From positions 6,654,511 to 6,718,510 of the forward strand of contig JACYXH010000479.1 in the NCBI GenBank assembly GCA_026745465.1: a stretch of DNA of 64,000 nucleotides, read 5' to 3'. The notes beneath the pieces were generated by a model. That model ran no database searches and was not told the DNA's origin. It saw nothing but the letters and a program-made list of their open reading frames with translations. Each line of letters opens with the position of its first letter. Position 1 is the first letter of the stretch. Origin of the DNA: Lota lota (Eukaryota; Chordata; Actinopteri; Gadiformes; Lotidae). Below are positions 49,661-62,339 of this stretch, in pieces. The position numbers were made by a program, and so were the translations under genes.

Positions 49661-51146
49661 GACATCGCACAGGTAATTGGTAGTCACCACTTCATCTGTG
49701 GGACCTGTATATACAAGCGGCGAGCACATTTCCCCATTCGTCTTACCTGCTTGCTGAAACCGGACGGATCAAAACACATGAAACAGTAGGCATAGAGGTC
49801 TAGCGGGCCTTTTATTTGTCAATAAAATGGAGTACCAAACACTTCGTCCAGATGTTTCTTCCAAATGAAATAGCTTTAAAATGGACCTTGTGTAGGCAAG
49901 AGGGAGAAAGGGAAAAAAGTAGGGAAATAGTTAACATTACAATCATGGAAGTCTAACGGGTTCCAGCCACGTTTAATATCGGTCTCCTGAGTTGCAGTGA
50001 GTGCTGGCTGTATTCAGAAAATCCTTTTCAGACTCAAAATGCCAAGCTTGTCACTTTGCATTTTCTCATTCCCCCAACCCCTCCACAGCCGATACCATTT
50101 TAGATCAAGACAGCCACTTGACGTGTGACACTTTGCGACGCTTAGATTTCCAAGCTTTGCTCTCAGTACGTCTTGTACAGAAAACATTGTCCGACCTAAA
50201 ATGGCCAGTCAATGGGAGCTCAGACAAAAGCACGGCGGTGACAATACTGTCTGGCTAAGGTTAGGAAGCAACAATGGGGCCAACACACAAATGTATTCGC
50301 AGAAGCACAATGGCCTCAACATGGCGTTTGGTCTGCCAAAAACGGGGAGCTTTTCTATGGCCCACTTACGGAGGGGCCCTGCAGGGGGTGAAGCGGGGTC
50401 TGGCTGGATGAGTGTGCACACACTGGTCTCTCCAGGTCGGGCATTTGGGCTGGGCCCGGTCAAACAGGTCATGCATTCACACCCATTTTTTAACCGCATT
50501 GTTGGTGGATTAACATAATTATAATATTGCTGAATACAAGATGCAATGATAACAATTAGCGCTCTGTATCCATATCCGTCTTATCCGGCTGTTTCCCGAT
50601 GCTGCTTTTGATATGTCAAACACCATTATAATTACAACTATGCAGTGTTTGTCCCATGCGCTTGTCTTTAAGCCGTTGATAGGTAAGACACCCCCAAATG
50701 GTGCCACCCCCGCTATTGGACGAGGTCAAAGGGGTCACATCGCTAGAGCCTGTATGACATTTTTCAAGCTGCAAATAAAAGTAAATGTTTTAACCAAGTG
50801 AAAAGTGAAAAGTACGCACATTTCTCTGCACATTTTATTACATTTGAGGGCAGTAAGCCTTTTATCATATTTCCAGCCTAGGGTCCAAACACAAGCTCCA
50901 AGCTCCGCGAATGACACCTCTCTTCCTGTGGGACCGCAATTTCTGAAGCAGCATTTTTGGGGTCAGCACCATCGGAAACTTTGCATTTTTGCCATCAACT
51001 TTTCTGACTAAGCTTTTTTTCTGAACTGTACCTTAAGGGAATGCACGTCCCTCATCTAAGGCTCAAGACCCACTTTCCCTTTCCCTGTTTCTCTTTCCAT
51101 TTTCTCCCTCACACAGAGGTAAATAAAAGACAGTTCTTCTAGTCTT

Positions 51147-51272
<126 letters not shown>

Positions 51273-51386
51273 TAGAGCGTGGGGTCAGGGGGGGTCATGC
51301 CCCATGAGCCGGACTGCAGCTAGACTCTATGGTGACGGTGAGCGGCTCAGTGTCATCCCACCTCACACCGTGTCAGCTTGATGTGA

Positions 51387-51415
51387 CAGACCCCACCCCC
51401 ACCCCACCCCCCCAA
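51387..51415. repeat. C-rich quadruplex/i-motif candidate
   Basis: CCCCACCCCCACCCCACCCC plus further C on the plus strand. Four or more runs of C with one-base spacers. Confidence 0.85.
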
Positions 51416-51621
51416 GTTAAGTCTCTTGTTATCCAGCAGGTGTAGGATGCAGTAGCAGACTATGTGTCGGGTCTGAAAGGGGAGTGCTGGGCCAGCAGGT
51501 TGGTCATGAATAGACCAGCAGGTCAGGGAACAAGGGAACCAAGGAGGCCCATCCCCTTCCCAGCGGTCCCAGTTCCTGTCTGCTTTGATCAGAGAGGTTT
51601 TCAGATCTGTTACTACTGCAT

Positions 51622-51650
51622 CCCCCCCCCCCCCCCCTCCCCCCCACCGC

Positions 51651-51684
<34 letters not shown>
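51622..51684. repeat. C homopolymer cluster
   Basis: C runs interrupted by TCC, ACCGCAA and ending in an uninterrupted 30-plus C run. Pro-rich and Gly-rich frames derive from it. Confidence 0.94.
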
Positions 51685-51889
51685 TGCTATCTGTCTGGCC
51701 CACAGTGTGAAAGATCACATCACAAAGATCATATTTAAGACACCCCTCCTACTTTTAATAAATCCAATTAACTGACAATTAGACAAACTGGTTGATAGGA
51801 AGACGACAACATGCAGTTTACCCAGCACGACAAACTGAGGAACAAACTGAACAGCAAAAACAATTAAATATTTTTGAAAGTCCTGTACG

Positions 51890-51975
51890 AACACGAGGAA
51901 TGAAATACACGTAATGATCCTTGTCGGATCTAAACCCCGGTCTTCTGAGAGGATAAAGGCTGTCATGCTCACTCA
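51890..51975 (-). mobile_element. degenerate tRNA-like SINE head
   Basis: On the minus strand GTGAGCATGACAGCCTTTAT, then CTCTCAGAAGACCGGGGTTT and AGATCCGACAAGGATC, has tRNA-like layout with a degraded B box (8 of 11 to GGTTCGANTCC). The cloverleaf is not intact enough for a functional tRNA gene. Confidence 0.42.
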
Positions 51976-52571
51976 TGAGATGTCAGACACCAGTGACCAT
52001 GACCTCGTGGCCTGTGGGATCAGAGGTTGGGGGGTAGAGGACTGCGATTCAGTCTCCTCTAGAGGCATGTAGGTGGAAAAAGCCTCAGGAAGGTACCAGA
52101 AAAATCCCTCCCGTGCTAATCGGGATGACTCCCACTTCGAGCACCCCAAAGCAGGCGTAGGTGAAAGGGCAGTGGGCCGAGGTAACCCTGCGTGTACCAC
52201 CCTGACCTCCGGGTAACTCTGTACATCCTGCCCCTCGCCGCCACGGCGACAGGAGAGAAGCCTGGGAGCCACGGCAACGGCTTAGGAACGAGGGAGATGA
52301 GGGAGAAAGCGAGGGAGAATGAAGGAAGGGAAGCACTGTGGGTGAGAGAGGAAGGGGGGGGGGGCTTGAAGATGGAAAGGAAGTGAGGATCAAAGGAGAA
52401 GAAGCACTGACCCTGACCCCTCACTCTCCTCCTCTCTGATCCTGTGATCATGGAGAGGAACAAGAGGGGAACTGAGGACATGGGGATAAAGGAGAGAAAA
52501 CATTCCTTTATCCCCACAAGCCTTTAACTTATTCCTCTCTTCCTATTATTTTGGGGAGATGGTTGGGGATG

Positions 52572-52606
52572 TATTTAATGGAAATGCCATGCCTTTCCAT
52601 TAAATA
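52572..52606. repeat. perfect 13-bp inverted repeat (hairpin)
   Basis: TATTTAATGGAAA at 52572-52584 and TTTCCATTAAATA at 52594-52606 with a 9-base loop. Confidence 0.95.
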
Positions 52607-53134
52607 TATTCCATGTCATATATTCTGCCAGGCAGATGACATTGGGTAGATGAGCAGACCACCGGGGTCAGTCAGAAGCTCTCATGGAACTCAGGATGGG
52701 GGGGAGGTAAAAGGAAATAATGTGGATGACCGGGGAAAAGATAGAGATACCGTAGAGTCAGACCAATGTATAAAATAAATCAGAGATTTGCCGAAGGAAT
52801 TCCACACTTACGATAGCTTTCTTTTTCTTTTGTTTAGGATACTTCATGAACCTCTTCTGCTCAATGGGATCAAACAGCATGCATTTAAACAGCACAGGAA
52901 AGAGAAATAGGGAGAATTAAAACCTAAATTTCTAACGGATTTCAAAAGGCAACATTGTGTGTGTGGATAACCCAAATGCCAGTGTAAAACCGAGCAACAA
53001 TGGCCACTGTGCAGTGGAGCCTGCGGTGCGAGAGTTTCAGTACAGAGATGAGCTCTCTCTGAGATGACCGCTCGCACTTCTCTTTCTGACTCCCTTATCC
53101 AGGCCTCAGGGGCTGGGGGGGTGTTTGTTTTTTT

Positions 53135-53285
<151 letters not shown>

Positions 53286-53920
53286 TTCCCCCCCGTATCT
53301 AATCTACTAGACAGTCAGAATCCTCTGAGTGGTCTCTTGCATCACTGCCGGATGGAACCACACTGGGCCTGGCCATGATGAGGCCATATGGGACAGACAC
53401 AGGAGAACTGCTGCTTTCGGTGGGCCACAAATCCACCGCAGACTGGCACCAATGAGGACCCCCCACCACCCCCTGTCGTACTTAGCTGGACCAACACATG
53501 AGTCCGAGCTGCAGTGAGTTCAAGCCCTAAAAGGAGGCGGAATCATTAGAGTGTAGTGTGTGTATCCAAGTATGTGTCACACCCACACTGCGACAAGTGA
53601 ACAACTGGTGTGCGGCATGTCATGTGCAAATGGATGTCCCTTCCCTGTTTGACACAAAGCAATGATTGATTCAGAACATGACCTTCACAGGACAGAAATC
53701 AATCACAAAAATGCATGCAAATACAAATGGGAATTTAGGTCACTGCGGTACCAAACGTGCAAATAAACAATCATTTCTCGTGGATTATTTGGAACTGATG
53801 AACGCAGTCCTCAGGCATCGAATGTAAATGTAACTATCCATCAGTCGGAAGTCAATGTGTCCCACCTCTCCACAACCGATCTGTCAATGATGTCATATCT
53901 TCATCTTCCTGTTGTCAATC

Positions 53921-54040
<120 letters not shown>

Positions 54041-54657
54041 AATTTAACTATAATATATGTATATTTCTTTTATTATTCACCTGTGTAGTTTAATTGTTAT
54101 TTTTTATTATTATTTGTATTATGTTTTTATTATTTGTACATTTTATTAGTAATTTGGCCATAGTACCATTTTGTCAATTATGTTTTTCAATATTGTCTTG
54201 ATTTTTGCCTATTTGTCATACTATTGTTGAAAATAAATAAACACAATGGTAAAAACATTAACTATAATAAATCCTCTATAATAAAGCACACAAGCACACT
54301 CTTGTGTGTGGGACCAAGGGTGGGAACCTTTTTATTCCAGAGTTAGGAAGAAAACTTTGATCAAAGTTATTTCTCCTCATCCATCTCTGACTCTCTTGGC
54401 CGGTCATAAATCATCTTCGCTGTCCCAACTGTCATACCCTGTCCCATGGCTGTGAGGAGCATGAGTCCGGGGGAATCTCTGCCCCCGCTGCCTGAAGCAA
54501 AAACACACATACACACGAACAGCTTTAACGACCACTCCCAGTTAAAGCCATTCCACTCAACCCTAAGCTCATTTATTTCTCAGGTAGTCTGGTACCACAT
54601 TCATTCCAGAACCGCCGGGGATATGCTCATCTTTTGTCTGTGAAAAAGGGGAAATTG

Positions 54658-54803
54658 CACGTCTTGCTTCAATTGCTCGCCTGAACTTTATGACTAATGA
54701 TTGTCAAACCAAATGACTAATTCAGTACTCGGAATCGGAATGAATAATTTTGGTTTGATAATCGCTAGTCGTAAAGTTCACGCAAGCGATTTAAGCATGA
54801 CGT
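54658..54803. repeat. large imperfect foldback (inverted repeat, arms about 55 bp)
   Basis: Left arm 54658-54713 and right arm 54749-54803 are inverse complements with a loop of about 35 bases. The best 40-base part (54672-54711 against 54751-54790) matches at 33 positions. Four of the seven differences are G-T/U type when read as plus-strand RNA, leaving three true mismatches. It could be a foldback MITE, a hairpin RNA precursor or a folded regulatory element. Confidence 0.85.
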
Positions 54804-55500
54804 CTCAATGTGCGATATCCAATTTCCTTGACAAAAACGATCCAAATTTGACTAACTACCAAAAAAGCCAACCAGTATAATGCTTCAGTCATTCTATCAA
54901 GCAGTGTTCATTTGATTCCCACATACCTCATATTTGACACACACCCAGGTTAAGTCCTCCTCAACCTATTAAAGAAATATATATAGATCAGTGGGCACAC
55001 TCTTTAAAGCACGCCCAAGTCTGGTTGACACAAAATGAGACAAACCTTTTTAGCACTGAAGCCTCTTGTGGACCAGAGTCATAAAATTATTTGCTTGGCT
55101 GTGCTGAGTTCTGCCAGAGTGGTTCTGCGATGCTAATAAACTCCATTGGCGCCAGGCAGGTAATAGCGTGCTAGCCTAACTTTTCTACCTGGGCTCAGCA
55201 CAGCTCAATCAGCCCCCGCCATAGGCCCGTGCCGCTATGAGTCCCCACAGTGCCGAATCAGCAACTTCCAACCGCCGCATGTTAGCGCGTGCGAGCACGC
55301 AACGGTACGTCAGGGATGGGTGATGAGATGAGCATGCGGCGAAGGGCGAGAGTATGCGAGTGAGAGACCGATAGGAAGTCATATACGTGTGTGTGTGAAC
55401 GCACGCACACACACACACACACACACAGAGAAAGACACACAGAAACACACACGTGGAGTCTAATATCAGTTTGGTCCCCGGTTCCCTTTAAGAGACAATA

Positions 55501-55527
55501 GGGGGGGGGGGGGGGGGGGGGGGGGGG
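55501..55527. repeat. 27-base G homopolymer
   Basis: Uninterrupted G run. Confidence 0.97.
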
Positions 55528-56759
55528 AATAAATACTCTGCTTTATTACGGAGAGGAAGATGCAGAAGACAGAGCAGAGAGGAATGAGGGAGGGGAGGCA
55601 ACGGAAAGAGAAACGCATGGTGGACCTGTAAGAAGCCATGCTCCTATGATCCACCTCCCCCCACAACCCCTACTACTGCGACCCATACAGAACCATGAAG
55701 GTAGCCTTTCATGCGAGACTCTTCTCCCCTTATCTCAAATGCTGCATATGCGGCTCTCCCAGCATGCAGTGCTTTGTTCGTTTTACTGGTGGGGATCCCA
55801 CCATCGCCCCCGGTTATCACCGCGCCAGCCTCGAGACGGTGAACCAGCAGATGGCAAAGAGGAGTCAGGCTTAAGCGACTTCCATTCCAAAACATATTAG
55901 TTTCACACGGTCGTGAGTATTAACAAATGCACAGAGATACAATTAAAGAGTGAGACAGGGAGGAAGATATTGCTCTCTCTCTCTCTCTCTCGCTCTCTCC
56001 TCCACTGTCTTAATGCTTTCTCAAGCAGTTCCCCAAAATTCCCCCAAATCAGCAAGCCCCTCACACTGCTCTGCTCTCACATGCAAACATCAGCAGACGG
56101 CCTGGAGAGAGGCCTTCTGCACAGGCATCATGCAGTTCAACCAGTAGGAGTATCACATTGGTTAAAATACAATGACGGATTTGGGACGTTTTATCTGCAG
56201 GGGTGTCGCATTAACCATTCTTCATATAATACACGACTTTATAATGGACCATGGAAAATGACCCGTGGAAAAGTCTTTAACAGGTGTACCTGTGTTTAGT
56301 AGTAATTTGTGTAACCATTCAGCAGCAACAGCCTCCTCTGGGTAAATAGCTGGATAAATCCTAAACCTGTCCATTCATAACAAACATATTTAGAACCGGT
56401 GGAACGACTAACGGGTAAAGTCATATGGAAAGTCGACTTACGAACTTAAGTGTGCTCTCTCTCTCTCTCTCTCCCTCTTCCTCTCATTGAGGTCTTGTAA
56501 TGGAGATACTGTTGAAATAGGGACGAGCACGGCCTCTTGGATCGCCCTCACAGATTAGGTTACCTCTGTCGTCGTGTTAAAACCATGTATTCCAGTTTAA
56601 AAATATATATGTTAATACCTTTTATGTGAATTCTATGTTAATGACTCTCAAAGGGTTTATTCTAACTGTCTTCATGGCCGCAGGCCAACAGGTTTCAAAA
56701 GGGAATTTTCAATATAGAAGTTTAGTTTTTTCTTTTTAACCGTTTCCATAAGGCTCAAG

Positions 56760-56761
<2 letters not shown>

Positions 56762-56799
<38 letters not shown>

Positions 56800-56810
56800 G
56801 TGTGTGTGTT
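56762..56810. repeat. (GT)n microsatellite
   Basis: GT tract with one GCGT interruption; a smaller one follows near 56,850. Confidence 0.95.
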
Positions 56811-57170
56811 GCCTAGCCCCGTGCTCAATGTGCGAGTCTGTGTGGCATGCGGTGTGTGTGTGTGTGTCTCCAGAGGCATCTAGTTTCCTCTCCAATAATA
56901 CTTGTGTCACACTGACAGGATAACAAGACCAGTAGGGATGAACAGCTCACTGCCTGTCTGCCTTTTCCTTTTTTTAATCTTCCTCCCTGACCTCCTCCCT
57001 TCGATCTCTATAACCTAATTCTCCAAAGTTACAATCCCCCCCACCTCCTCCCTCCATCTCAGCCATCTGCCTTCCTCTTTCTAGAACACACCGCCCCCCC
57101 TCTTCTCGGTAAGCAGACGGATATTCTCACGATGACTGTGAGAAAGTCACTGAGAATCAGGTACAGTACA

Positions 57171-57287
<117 letters not shown>

Positions 57288-57699
57288 CAAGCCCCAGTAA
57301 TCGCACCCTATTCTGGCATGGCTCCGGCAGACATGGGGATACCTGAACAGATAACTAGAAGGAGGGAAGGATTAACAGAGGAAGATGGTGCAGATATCAA
57401 TGGCGGCTGGCGCGCTGTACAGAGGTCGTACAGCGATTGGTTTCCTTAATACCGCCTGGCCTGTATCCATCGAGAGAGCAGACAAGGAGCCGTTTGTTTT
57501 CAAATGGTCGCTTTTGCTTTGTGCCATGAATACCATTCCGATAACGTAACGAAGAGTGTACTTCTGAACTGTTGCTGCAAGCTACTTGTTATTTTAAAGT
57601 CGCAATTAGTACGATCGAGCACCTCCCAGTTGGTAGGCAGGAGACTTTCAGAATTCAAAATACTAACTGGCTGTGTAACTGTGTGACGAGAACTAGCTT

Positions 57700-57735
57700 G
57701 GCTGGCTGGGTGGGTGAGAGGGAGGGAGGGAGTTT
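57700..57735 (+). other. G-quadruplex candidate
   Basis: GGGTGGGTGAGAGGGAGGGA followed by GGGAG: five G3 runs with 1-5 base loops on the plus strand (fbxl17 non-template strand is minus). Confidence 0.6.
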
Positions 57736-58041
57736 TGGGAGTGTTGATAGTACGATTCTTGTAAACAAATAGAGAGGTAGGATTTTTTGTAGAATTGATC
57801 CATAGGGTGCACACTATGGATGCTTTTCAATTACAATAAGCACTATAATAAATTATAATAATTGATGTTTATTGATTTGTCACCGATTCCTCCACGTTGC
57901 CTCACGTAGAACCATAGGCCGCCTGGTAAACATATTTCCCTTGGCTCCATTACAGGGTAAACAATTAGCAATAGTGTGAAGCTCTAAAATTAGTCCAAAG
58001 ATTGCAAAGTGAAAAGCGGTGCAAGTTATCCCTCTATTCAT

Positions 58042-58069
58042 CTCACACACACACACACACACACACACG
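58042..58069. repeat. (AC)n microsatellite
   Basis: Pure AC tract of about 26 bases. Confidence 0.94.
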
Positions 58070-58598
58070 ACCTTCACCTGTCAGGCAGGAGGCATATTTA
58101 CAGCCACGGCCGCCCCTCTGCCCATGTTCAGCCATGGCTGTCAATCAGCACCACACACCCCTACCACACTCACCCTACCACACTCCCCTCCTGCTGCTGA
58201 GCCATCCAGCAGGCCTCAAGAGGGGGTGCACCAAGGACCCCCGCCACAAACACTGACATCAACAACAAGCCATTCATCATGCCGTAATACTTTGCACCAC
58301 TGACAGTGAACGCACACAGTGGGGACTTTGCGCTGAAGCCATGTCAAATAAGATGCCAATTACATTCATTTAGTTGTGTTGTTGACACCGTCAACAAAAT
58401 AAAGGTTAGTTGGGCTCATATTTAGTTCATTGTCAAATTAGGTGTCTTTGTAAACTAACTTTGTATTGTATGCACTGTTGAACTCAAACCATGCAGAGGC
58501 CCCATCTTCCCCTCAACTGGGGGGAAAGTGTCTAATAACATTCAGATAAAGCAAATGAAACAAAGACCTAAGTTGAGGTCCCTGTCATAGATGAAAAT

Positions 58599-58628
58599 GC
58601 CATTATGCAAAATGGCATGCATAATGGC
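58599..58628. repeat. perfect 10-bp inverted repeat
   Basis: GCCATTATGC and GCATAATGGC with a 10-base spacer that itself contains ATGGCAT. Confidence 0.93.
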
Positions 58629-59559
58629 CTATTCCTGGACACTTACCACCCAGGATAGTGAGGAGGTGGTTAGGGTGTTGAAAGTTACTGACTACGTCAC
58701 AGATCACAATGCCAATGTCCCATTCTGCACCCTCCAGAAATGCATCTGAAATCACTATTAGTGCTGTTGGAAAAAAGCATCTGCTTGTAATAACAAAAAT
58801 AACATAAAACTAAATCACTTATCCAGATTTATAGGTTGAAAAGTAAAACTCGTGACAGGAGGTTAACTATCACACTAGGTCGTCTGGCTACTTCATCATT
58901 GCTGCTCCGATGCTCAACGTTTTGTTCCAGGAGAGCACGTTGTTACCTTGCATGGTTGACACCACCATTGGTACATCATGAATGGGTGAATGACATTCAT
59001 TGATAATTAGTTGCCTTGTTTAGCCAAAAGGTACATAAATAAACATACAAGAAACTAAGCATTAACATTTAAACTCTGCACAAAACATCCTGAACGAGAT
59101 GCTTCATCCAAATTAAGAAGAATATTCACTCATGACAGAAGTATAAAAGCTCAATTTTGTATCAGCTATACGTCTCGGGTAATCTATTGGCTGACATCTA
59201 AAACTTACACAAGATTAATGTTCAAGTTAAAAAATAGAAAGTAGTTAGTATGCACGTACACTAACACACACGGCTCATAAGTCCATCTCTTCACTGCAGT
59301 CTAGAAAAGTAGGGCAAATGCTGCAGGTACTAGGGCACACACGCACACAGACACACACTCACACCCACTGGTCTGATTGGAGGGGGCACTGGATGTAGCC
59401 CCCTGCATCTCAATGACAACCATCTATCCACCGAGATTTATCTAAATGCAAATCAGCTGCTTTCACTCAACAACGCACACATAATTCACTCCCCATGCCC
59501 CAAAATACACAATGCATAATACAGCCAAGCCAGCCAGCCAGCCCTTCAGCGCTGCCTTC

Positions 59560-59715
59560 TATCCCATCTGTGCCCTCTAGAGCTCTCTCACTCAGACCAA
59601 ATTCACTTTTAATTGAGAGAGCTCATTTAGCAGGGCCGGAAAGCACGGTGGGGGTATCTTCCGAGGGCGGTCGCAATCGGACGAGTGACAATAAAACCAG
59701 CCGCCCGTGTCCTTG
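59560..59715. other. candidate conserved non-coding element
   Basis: Contains CTTTTAATTGAGAGAGCTCA, ATTTAGCAGGGCCGG and GTGACAATAAAACC. Unique and of mixed composition. Confidence 0.32.
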
Positions 59716-59949
59716 AACGACAACCAAAAAAAATTAAAAAAAGCACACAGCTATTCTTCAGGGCGGGAAAGACTATGTTTTACCATGTTCTAATTACGCT
59801 CACCAGCTGAACTCCCGGCGATATGGTGAGAGCGCCGACCTGCCCGAGAAGCGTTGACCACCGGGGGGGGGGGACGCACGATCCTGCAATGCAACACTGG
59901 TGGGAAGGCATTCAGACGGGTCCCGCGGGTTAACTGGGGTCACCCCCCC

Positions 59950-60085
59950 GGCCCCGCCACCCCAGTGCTTCCTGATGCTTTCCTCTTCTACATAGCTGTT
60001 AATTAGGCCGGCTAAGTGCACCATCAATCGATTGCTTGTCTCCACGCTATATCTTATAACGCTGTTGCACTTTGCGACGCCATGC
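59950..60085. other. candidate conserved non-coding element
   Basis: Contains GCTGTTAATTAGGCCGGC, CACCATCAATCGATTGC and ATATCTTATAACGCTG. CpG-richer than the surroundings. Confidence 0.33.
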
Positions 60086-60462
60086 AAGGAAATGCGAGGT
60101 TCAGGAAGAGACACTTCCTCGGCGGTGAAATAGCGTAATGGAGGATGCCGAGGAGGAGGTCAGGGGTAGGGGAGAGTTACGGCTTTACCTTTCGGAGAAA
60201 CCTGTGAGTCGCGTGAAACAAGAGGGGAAACTCTGTCATTGAACAGAAGATGAGTCCTGCAGACACGTACACACTGAAGCGCTGCACGATAATGACACAA
60301 AACGAATGAACAGTATCACTTAAGAAAAGAGTATATGTATTGGATAGACAGTATAACGATGATAATCAAATGAATGATTTGTGAGCTTCTCTCATGACAA
60401 CTCTGTTTTTCTGTTTTCTTTAGTTTTCTCTGTCTTAGGTATAAACAGTATTGTTTCCATGG

Positions 60463-60487
60463 GAGAGAGAGAGAGAGAGAGAGAGAC
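60463..60487. repeat. (GA)n tract
   Basis: Short pure GA run on the plus strand. Confidence 0.93.
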
Positions 60488-61359
60488 GTTCTCCTTATGC
60501 CCTCTGATTTGATCATAGGACTAGCCAACAACTTCTCAGCCCTCATTCAACATTTACAGTATCATGCCCAAGTGCACACAAAGGCAGCAATGACCACGAA
60601 ACCCGGGAAGTGAACCCAGACACTTTGGTCGTGGCCTTCTCGTTGGCTGCTGGCCGAGACACTGAAGTGCTCATTGACCTCATGGCATATATTGGGAAAA
60701 TAACATCCAAGTTAGTACATTTGAGAAACTCGATCTAAATGACGTGCTGAGAGATGCTGGCCAGCAAATGTTGCGATGAAAAAAGACTAACCCGGAGGCT
60801 GCCACTGCCAGTTGTGTGCAGCTGAGCCTATAGAGTAGTTCCCGACATCCAGTTCTGTTGAAGAGAGAGCACTGAGGGTTCAAGAGAGAAGCCTGGCAGG
60901 CTACAGCGTGGGCTGCGTTGCTCCTTCGGTCACAGTGTCCTTGAAATGACACAGGCTACAGCGAGGGTAGGAAATAGTGAGATATACTGGCATGCTGGGA
61001 GAGGGAGACACAGGAATGAAACAGACTGAGGAAAAGCCAGATATCTATAAGTCTGACAAAGAGCAGCGACTCATGAACACACCTGGGGTTAAAACCCCTG
61101 TGGGTTTCCCCGACACATATACAACAAATTCCATCACAGCCATCAGAGATTAGAGATATCATATATGGTATAAGACAGAGATCGCAATATAGTTAGGGAA
61201 AAATGGCAACTGGGTAAAAGAGGGAGAAGAAAAGGTCAATATAAAAGCGGGACTAGAAGGGTGAGAGGACGAGAGATATAAATAAACCAGCAACGTAGCA
61301 GAAGGACAGAGGAGGCAAGTGGTGGACGAAAACACACACACACAGAACAGGTGAGGGAA

Positions 61360-61560
61360 TCCGGATTGTGGCGTGACCCCGTTAACCCGGGCGTCTCATT
61401 AGCGCCTCGTTACGGCCCGCGTTTCGCCGGCCCCATCCTCTGTCACACCTTCATTAAGCTCATCGACCCAGCGCGCTTATTAAACACATTCATTACCCCC
61501 GGTATTGAACCGGCGTATCGCCGCAAGCGCCGGGCTCAAATGCATTAAGAATGAGGTGGA
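61360..61560. other. candidate conserved non-coding element, CpG-rich
   Basis: Unique block combining many CpG dinucleotides with TAAT-type sites: GTCTCATTAGCGCCTCGTTA, CCTTCATTAAGCTCATCG, GCTTATTAAACACATTCATT and AATGCATTAAGAATG. No coding frame is convincing. The CpG-plus-homeodomain mix is typical of developmental enhancers. Confidence 0.42.
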
Positions 61561-62168
61561 GGAAAAGGAGGTGGATGGAGACGGAAGGGGTGGCGCTGAT
61601 GTGAAGGTGGAAAGGATATTCAACATGAATGATGGAGCTTGGAAGCACACATCACTGTAAGGAGACTGGGCAAGAACACTACACATACAAACTACCGAGT
61701 ACCAATGTGCGCATGCGGATGCGACTCCCATGCATGCATGCATAAGCGCACGCATACACATAATTGAGCTAAGCAGGCCAAGTGAAACCGCACCAGAACC
61801 TTTGTCCGGCCTGTCTGTCACTCGTAATGAAGTCAGGGATTGGACTCACTGTAGCCCCTCCATCAGAATAAGACAACAGAGATAAAGCAGGGAGATGGAT
61901 ATAAAAGCACATGCGTCTGCGTATGTGTGTGTGTGTGCATGTGTGTTTGTCAGTGCGTGCATGCGTGGGGCTGGTACAGGGCAGGATAAGAGCAATGGGG
62001 TGAGTTGCAAAGAGATGGGGAAGAGAAAATAAGAGGAGTGAAGAAATAAAGTCACACCGACAGGCAGACTTTCTCTCCAGCTCAACTCCTAGTTTATTCT
62101 GCACCTCTGTCCTGCGCTTTACCTGAAAAGCCTCCCATCAGCCCTGAACATGATATTTATTATGGAGC

Positions 62169-62197
62169 ACGCACACACACACACACACACACACACA
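62169..62197. repeat. (AC)n microsatellite
   Basis: Pure AC tract of about 28 bases. Confidence 0.94.
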
Positions 62198-62211
62198 GAC
62201 AGAGAATGGTC

Positions 62212-62287
62212 TCAGTGGGCCTCTAGGGTGAGGACCACTCGCTGCATGTAGGCCACCACTTTAGATGATGATGTGATTTCTATCCAT
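62212..62287 (-). CDS. exon-like fragment with stop codon (unassigned, doubtful)
   Basis: On the minus strand a good acceptor (CCTTTTGTTTCAG) precedes a frame reading WIEITSSSKVVAYMQRVVLT, then LEAH and TGA. AATAAA signals follow at 62,161-62,156 and 62,098-62,093 (read on the minus strand). This layout fits a terminal exon. I do not recognise the peptide; it does not match FBXL17. It could be a terminal exon of an unidentified transcript or coincidence. Confidence 0.18.
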
Positions 62288-62339
62288 CTGAAACAAAAGG
62301 TAAAACCAAGAAGTGTGCATGTGTTTGTGCATGTCTGTG

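Noticed and set aside
57500..57814. 104-codon minus-strand frame
   Set aside because: Unique sequence but no recognised domain, no splice sites and no start context; consistent with chance.
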